NCBI GenBank assembly: GCA_946699065.1 | Contig: CAMPDV010000139.1 | Span: forward strand, 124,001 to 188,000 | Source of the DNA: Loxodes magnus | Lineage: Eukaryota; Ciliophora; Karyorelictea; Loxodida; Loxodidae | DNA length: 64,000 nt | Reading direction: 5' to 3' | Part shown: positions 59,527-64,000 of the stretch, one piece after another | Position numbering within the stretch: position 1 is the stretch's first letter | How the letters are laid out: the number at the start of each line of letters is the position of its first letter | Notes under the pieces: model-generated | Databases searched by the model: none | The model's input: the letters and a program-made list of their open reading frames with translations, nothing else | What the model was told of the DNA's origin: nothing | Position numbers and translations under genes: made by a program

Positions 59527-61490
59527 ATGAAATCTAGCACTGACAAAGATTTCATAATTTTAAGTAAAAATTTGGAATGAGGTGAAAATAAAGCTAGTGG
59601 AACATTTAGAACAGTATATAAAGGAAACTACTAAAAAGAGTCTAAGTGACTATAAAGCAGTTGTCAGTGTAAAATAACTCAAAAAATATGAGCAGCTAGT
59701 TTCTGTAAGAGTTTTCTATGTAAAGAAATTAAATCATCCGAATGTTCTGTAGTTATATGGATATTGTCCATAACAATTGAGTTTGGTAATGGACTTAATG
59801 TAGCGTTCTTTGTATGATATGCTACATAGTAATGAGGAGATAAAATGGGAATTGAGATATAAGATAGCTTAGAGTATCGCACTTGGATTATAGTATATTC
59901 ATAAATAAAATTTATTGCATAGAGATCTAAAAAGTAGTAATATCTCTATTGAGCAGCTAAAATAATGTGAAAAAATAACTAATTTTGGATTAGCGAAGAC
60001 TAAATTTGAGACTAGATTGAAACAAACTCAAAAGTAGATATATAAAAATCTCGTTAGAAATAAGAAGAAGAGGAAATTATAAATAAAACAGTAGAATTGG
60101 AATTAAATGGTTCTTCAGTTTAATATTAGACAATTGATTTTAGTAATATAAATAAGGAATAATTAGAGATATTTTTAGAATAGTTTAAAAAGTAGTCGTT
60201 AAAAGTAGAAACCTTAGTGTAAAATGTTTTAAATAAAGGTAGTTTAACTGAAAAAGTTGATATATTGTTGTAGATGAATGAATAAAAGATACTATAGTAG
60301 AATAGAAATTTTAAAAAATTGTGGATTTATCTAAAAATTTTAAAGAGATAAATTAAGCGTCATCCAATGCAATAACTTGCCTAAACTACATGAATTATGA
60401 ATTTAGGAAGTTAATTTATTTGGAATAATAATAGTAGGAGCAGATTTATCAGATACAATTTTTACCGAATGCAATCTATTTCATTCATATTTAAAAAATT
60501 ACAATATCCGAAACGCCAAATTTATAAACTATAATCTCTTTAGCGCAAATCTAACCAATATTTTAACCGAATAGGTTCATTTAATATAAGGTCATTCTAA
60601 TTCAATATTTGCGTTGGCAATATCAAGTGCAATAAATGAATAGTATCAGGAAGTGAAGATGAAACAATTAAGGTATGAAATTTTCAAACTAATGAGTTAA
60701 AAATGAAATTGACTGATCATAAATTTCCTGTATAATAAGTGGTAATCTCTTGTGACAAAAAGGGAATAGTATCAGGAAGTTTCCAGGAAATCAAAATATG
60801 GGATTCAAAAATTTACAAGTTAAAGAGTAAATTAACTGGTCATACATCTGGTGTATGTCATTAGCAATTTAAAGTGAAAATAAATGATTAGTATCTGGAA
60901 GTGGCGATAAAACATTTAGAAATGAAACTTCCAAACAGATGAGTTAAAGAGTACATTGATTGGCCATACATCTTTAATAAATACTGTAGCAATATCAAGT
61001 AACAATAAATGGATAGTATCTTGAAGTTATGATGAGACGATAAAGATATGTGATATTTAAAACAATGAGTTAAAAATATCAATAAGCGGAAATAAAAGTA
61101 CCATATATTCTGTAGTAATCTCAAGTGATAATAGTGGATGGTATCAGGGAGTGATGCCAATCTGATAAAAATATAGGATTTCCATACTTAAGAGTTAAAA
61201 AATACATTTACTGGTCATACAGATTCTGTATATTCAGTAGTAATATCAAGTTATGATTAATGACTAGTTCAGGAAGCTTGGATAAAAAAATAAAGATATG
61301 GCTAATTAAAACTGGTTAATGCTTGGCAACTTTGTAAGGTCATAAGGGAGGAGTAGGAAGTGTTCAGATAGCATAAAATAATAAGTGGATAGTATCAGGA
61401 GGTGGATATGGTAAAACAAGAAGATGGAATGTGCAGAGGTTATTACAATCTTATAATTATAGCTAATAGTAACAAATAAGTAATGATTTA
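59527..61490 (+). pseudogene. protein kinase with pentapeptide and WD40 repeats, degenerate
   Basis: ATG 59527. The kinase part shows GENKASGTFRTVYKGNY, then after a shift VTIKQ, KKLNHPNVLQLYGY, LVMDLMQRSLYDML, catalytic loop LLHRDLKSSNIS, and ITNFGLAK, where the DFG Asp is Asn. The activation segment and C-lobe are missing. Pentapeptide-like repeats follow (VGADLSDTIFTECNLFHSYL, NAKFINYNLFSANLTN), then five or six WD40-like units (IQGHSNSIFALAISS, SKLTGHTSG, STLIGHTSLINTVAISSNN, TGHTDSVYSVVISS). Many shifts interrupt it. It resembles the 18-kb kinase in its LxHPNxxQxYGY and HRDLKSxNI text. Loss of DFG Asp and the C-lobe make catalysis impossible. Confidence 0.8.
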
Positions 61491-61499
61491 AATTATAAT

Positions 61500-62480
61500 T
61501 AAGTAGGTATATTGGAATTTAATTTATTCCTACTATAACTTAAAGTTTGAGAATTGTAATACAAACAAAATATTGATGAATGAAAGCGATAAATAGAGAT
61601 TCTTAAGTAAATGTGAAAGCTGAGAATAAAGTATAAACTATTAAAAATAATTTAATTTAGCTAATAGCTCTATATTTATATAAATAATTATAAATGTAAA
61701 TAAATCAATTAAAGTGTAAAGCAAGTGTTTAGTTATGAAGTTATAAGTATTTAAAGATAAATTAGTAATTTTCAATTCACATAAGAAATTACAAAGTGTA
61801 AAGATAATTTTGGATAGAGTTGATGATTAGAAGAGTAGCTGGAAGGAAAATGTTGTCAAAAGATTTGAAAATAAAAGTTGGTTGAAAAATTAAAAGTAAA
61901 GATATACATCTGTTTATTAAATAAAAAGAAATTAGAGTAAATAAACTTGCTTAAAAGGGATATTTTTTTAATTATTTAGAAATATTTAAAATATTAAATA
62001 AGTTAGATGATTTGAATTTATGGATATATGTGATAAAACAGATTTTATTGATCCAAGAAAAAAGTTATTTGCAAATAAAGTAAAACAAATAATTTCTGCG
62101 TATACCTTAGATAAAACAGCTAAATAAGAAACTTCATCTGGTCTCTTTCAAAACCTTTAAAAGAAATATTATAAGCACTTATATTAATATATCAACATTT
62201 ATTTGATAATATGCTCATTTATACATAAAAATTAAGGTATCTTAATTACCTGAAAAATATGAGATCCTGTTTAAATAAAGTATTGATAATCCAACTTTAC
62301 AACTGCATTTACTTAATGTGAAAAATTAAAAATAATCTTCAAGCTAATTGAAAAAAAGCAAAAAGATAATAAGAAAGAAAGTAATAAGAAATAGAAGATT
62401 AAAAGAGATAAATCTTTAATTTAAAAAAAACTCTAAAAGAACTTGAAAACATTATATAATCAAAGTATTTGAACAAACGA
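61500..62480 (+). pseudogene. weak coding signal downstream of the WD40 region
   Basis: Plus-strand readings such as DRVDDQKSSWKENVVKRFEN, DFIDPRKKLFANKVKQIIS and DKTAKQETSSGLFQNLQKKY are protein-like but in different frames. They could be a C-terminal extension of the kinase/WD40 gene or a separate decayed gene. Confidence 0.3.
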
Positions 62481-63033
62481 TTTAGGATTAAAAATGTTTT
62501 GGTCCAAAGCTTTTTATTAATTTTATTTTAGAAACTGTAATTTGAGTCTTTTAACTATATTCGTAATTTTTAGATTGAATTTTTGTAAAAATTAAAATTG
62601 ACTGAATTATTTTCAGCTTTAATTATTATTTCACAGCAACTAGATTGTAAGTAGTTGAATTGAAAGGTTTTAGCAAGAATACTATAATAAAAAATATAAC
62701 GCTTTTTTCAAAATTATTAAGTTTCTTGCTTACAATCGGCTAATTTAGCTTTCCATAAAGGTTAAAACAAACTTGAGAGTTCCAAATAATTTTTTGCGTC
62801 ATTGAGATTCTCTGAAGACATGTAACTGACAAGGAAGCACTTATTCGAATTAAAAATAGATTTGTAATTCTTTGTCTTTGAGATTAAATCCATTTTTTAT
62901 TCTCCCTGGAATCTTCTTATTTTCTTATAAAATGTGTGTCTTGAATTTTAATTACACCTAGACTATGAAAATATCTTGTCATGTAAAAAATGATAACTAA
63001 CTCTTAATAGAAATTTTTTATACTATATAAAAT

Positions 63034-64000
63034 ATGGATGATAGCCATGATTGGGAGAACTTTTAGGTAACCTGGATCAGTGTATATTGCATTGCGAATT
63101 ATCTATCTCCATATATCTCCACAGATAAGGGTGGATTAGTTCGGAAGTTGCATGCCTAACTTTTTTAGGTTATTATTCTGGTAATAATTGTTAAAATACT
63201 TAAATAAAAAGCCTAAATAGAGACATTATGTTAAAATTTAAATTATACAGACTTTGTGTCATTAAACTTAGTAAGAAGTAGTCAAATAATCTAATTATCA
63301 AAACATGTAATTTTATTTAATTAATTTGAAGGAAAAATTAGGTCTAAAGCCTAGCGATAATGTTAGAGTTTAATAGAGATTATTATATAAATAGTAACAT
63401 ATCAAATACATTTTAAGCATTAAAGTATATAGAGAAGTATAGCTTGGATAGGTACTTAAATGTAGAGATTTAATTAATATCATTTACTAAAAGATAAAGC
63501 TAAAATAAAAAGTGGCAGATATTTCTGGTTTATTTAAAACTTAAGTTTCTTAAGTCATTTAATAGAGAATCATTCAAATAATCTAACTTAAAAATTAAAA
63601 CCTTTTTGATATTTTAGAAGATGGTTCTTATGAACTGAGATATTTATGACTAAAATTCGAAAAGGAAAAAATCTTCTTAGCTTTCTATTAAGCTATAATT
63701 CAAACTGATAAAGTTTCTAATTAATTATAAACTTAGGATATGTTTAAATAAAGATTTACACTCTCAGTAAAAAGGAGAGTAACAAATGTAAAATTAACTT
63801 ACTCAAACTGCTATAAGACCAATTATAAGATAAGCAAGATACCTACTTAAAAATAAAGAGCATACATTAGGAAATTGGATTGAGTTAAAATAATCGAAAT
63901 TAGAAAAGAAGGATGAAAAGACTCTTAAAAAGTCTATCGAAAATTAAATTTTCAAAAATTGCTTTTTAAGATATTTTTTAATTAAAAAAGGTATCTTTTC
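63034..64000 (+). CDS. possible partial gene running off the window
   Basis: ATG 63034 opens MDDSHDWENFQVTWISVYCI followed by NYLSPYISTDKGGLVRKL, a protein-like start in slightly GC-richer DNA. Beyond about 63180 the reading is less convincing. No motif was recognised and the window ends before any clear stop. Confidence 0.3.

Noticed and set aside
1..64000. Tetrahymena- or Paramecium-like code with UGA as the only stop
   Set aside because: TGA falls at invariant Trp sites of an otherwise intact EF-1-alpha frame and at TGG-aligned sites in related copies.
1..64000. Euplotes-like code (UGA = Cys)
   Set aside because: UAA/UAG are clearly Gln here, and most TGA codons align with Trp; the two at Cys positions are in decayed copies.
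1..64000. tRNA or rRNA genes, CRISPR arrays, telomeric repeats
   Set aside because: I found no cloverleaf with matching anticodon stem and T-loop, no rRNA signature, no spaced short repeats and no G-rich telomere array.

Overview
The window is about 80% A+T and reads as ciliate nuclear DNA with a non-standard genetic code. In every recognisable protein, TAA and TAG sit at glutamine positions. TGA sits at tryptophan positions, including invariant Trp sites of elongation factor 1-alpha and of a protein kinase, and sites where related copies in this same window use TGG. TGA also seems to be the stop of EF-1-alpha. This pattern (UAA/UAG = Gln, UGA = Trp or stop) fits karyorelict ciliates such as Loxodes, or a Condylostoma-like code. 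It does not fit Tetrahymena or Paramecium (UGA stop only), Blepharisma (UGA = Trp with UAA/UAG stops) or Euplotes (UGA = Cys). Species is not determined. Because no codon is an unconditional stop, open frames occur everywhere and openness alone is weak evidence; calls here rest on motifs, on similarity between copies in the window, or on amino-acid composition unlike A/T-rich noise.

Layout. 0-5 kb: A/T-rich DNA with decayed coiled-coil/zinc-knuckle ORFs and a 10-bp tandem repeat. 5.8-10.1 kb: two unidentified minus-strand genes flanking a nested transposon pair. 10.3 kb: a GC-richer 300-bp repeat with an inverted partner at 25.1 kb. 11.05-16.5 kb: a long degenerate non-LTR retrotransposon (RNA-binding ORF1, APE endonuclease, reverse transcriptase), followed by a SINE-like element with the same 3' tail. 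17.1-18.5 kb: a protein kinase-MORN fusion. 18.9-20.1 kb: two unidentified genes. 20.6-34.3 kb: retroelement pieces and one conserved unknown family. 35-40.3 kb and 48.5-53 kb: a diverged direct segmental duplication; copy 1 carries insertions that copy 2 lacks. 41.0-41.8 kb: a young, intact coiled-coil/CCHC retroelement with a perfect 17-bp target-site duplication. 56.0-57.4 kb: intact EF-1-alpha-like gene. 57.8-64 kb: an unidentified ORF, a kinase/pentapeptide/WD40 pseudogene, and weak coding signal to the end.

Theme. The window is dominated by retroelements that use the host's reassigned code. The most repeated unit is a small coiled-coil plus CCHC zinc-knuckle protein, found in about nine states of decay. 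Three copies have clear target-site duplications of 11-17 bp and two short insertions related by position or tail have TSDs as well. LINE and SINE-like elements share a GC-rich 3' stem-loop and (ATTT)n tail, suggesting one reverse transcriptase moved both. Host genes are few, and most are frameshifted or hard to recognise.
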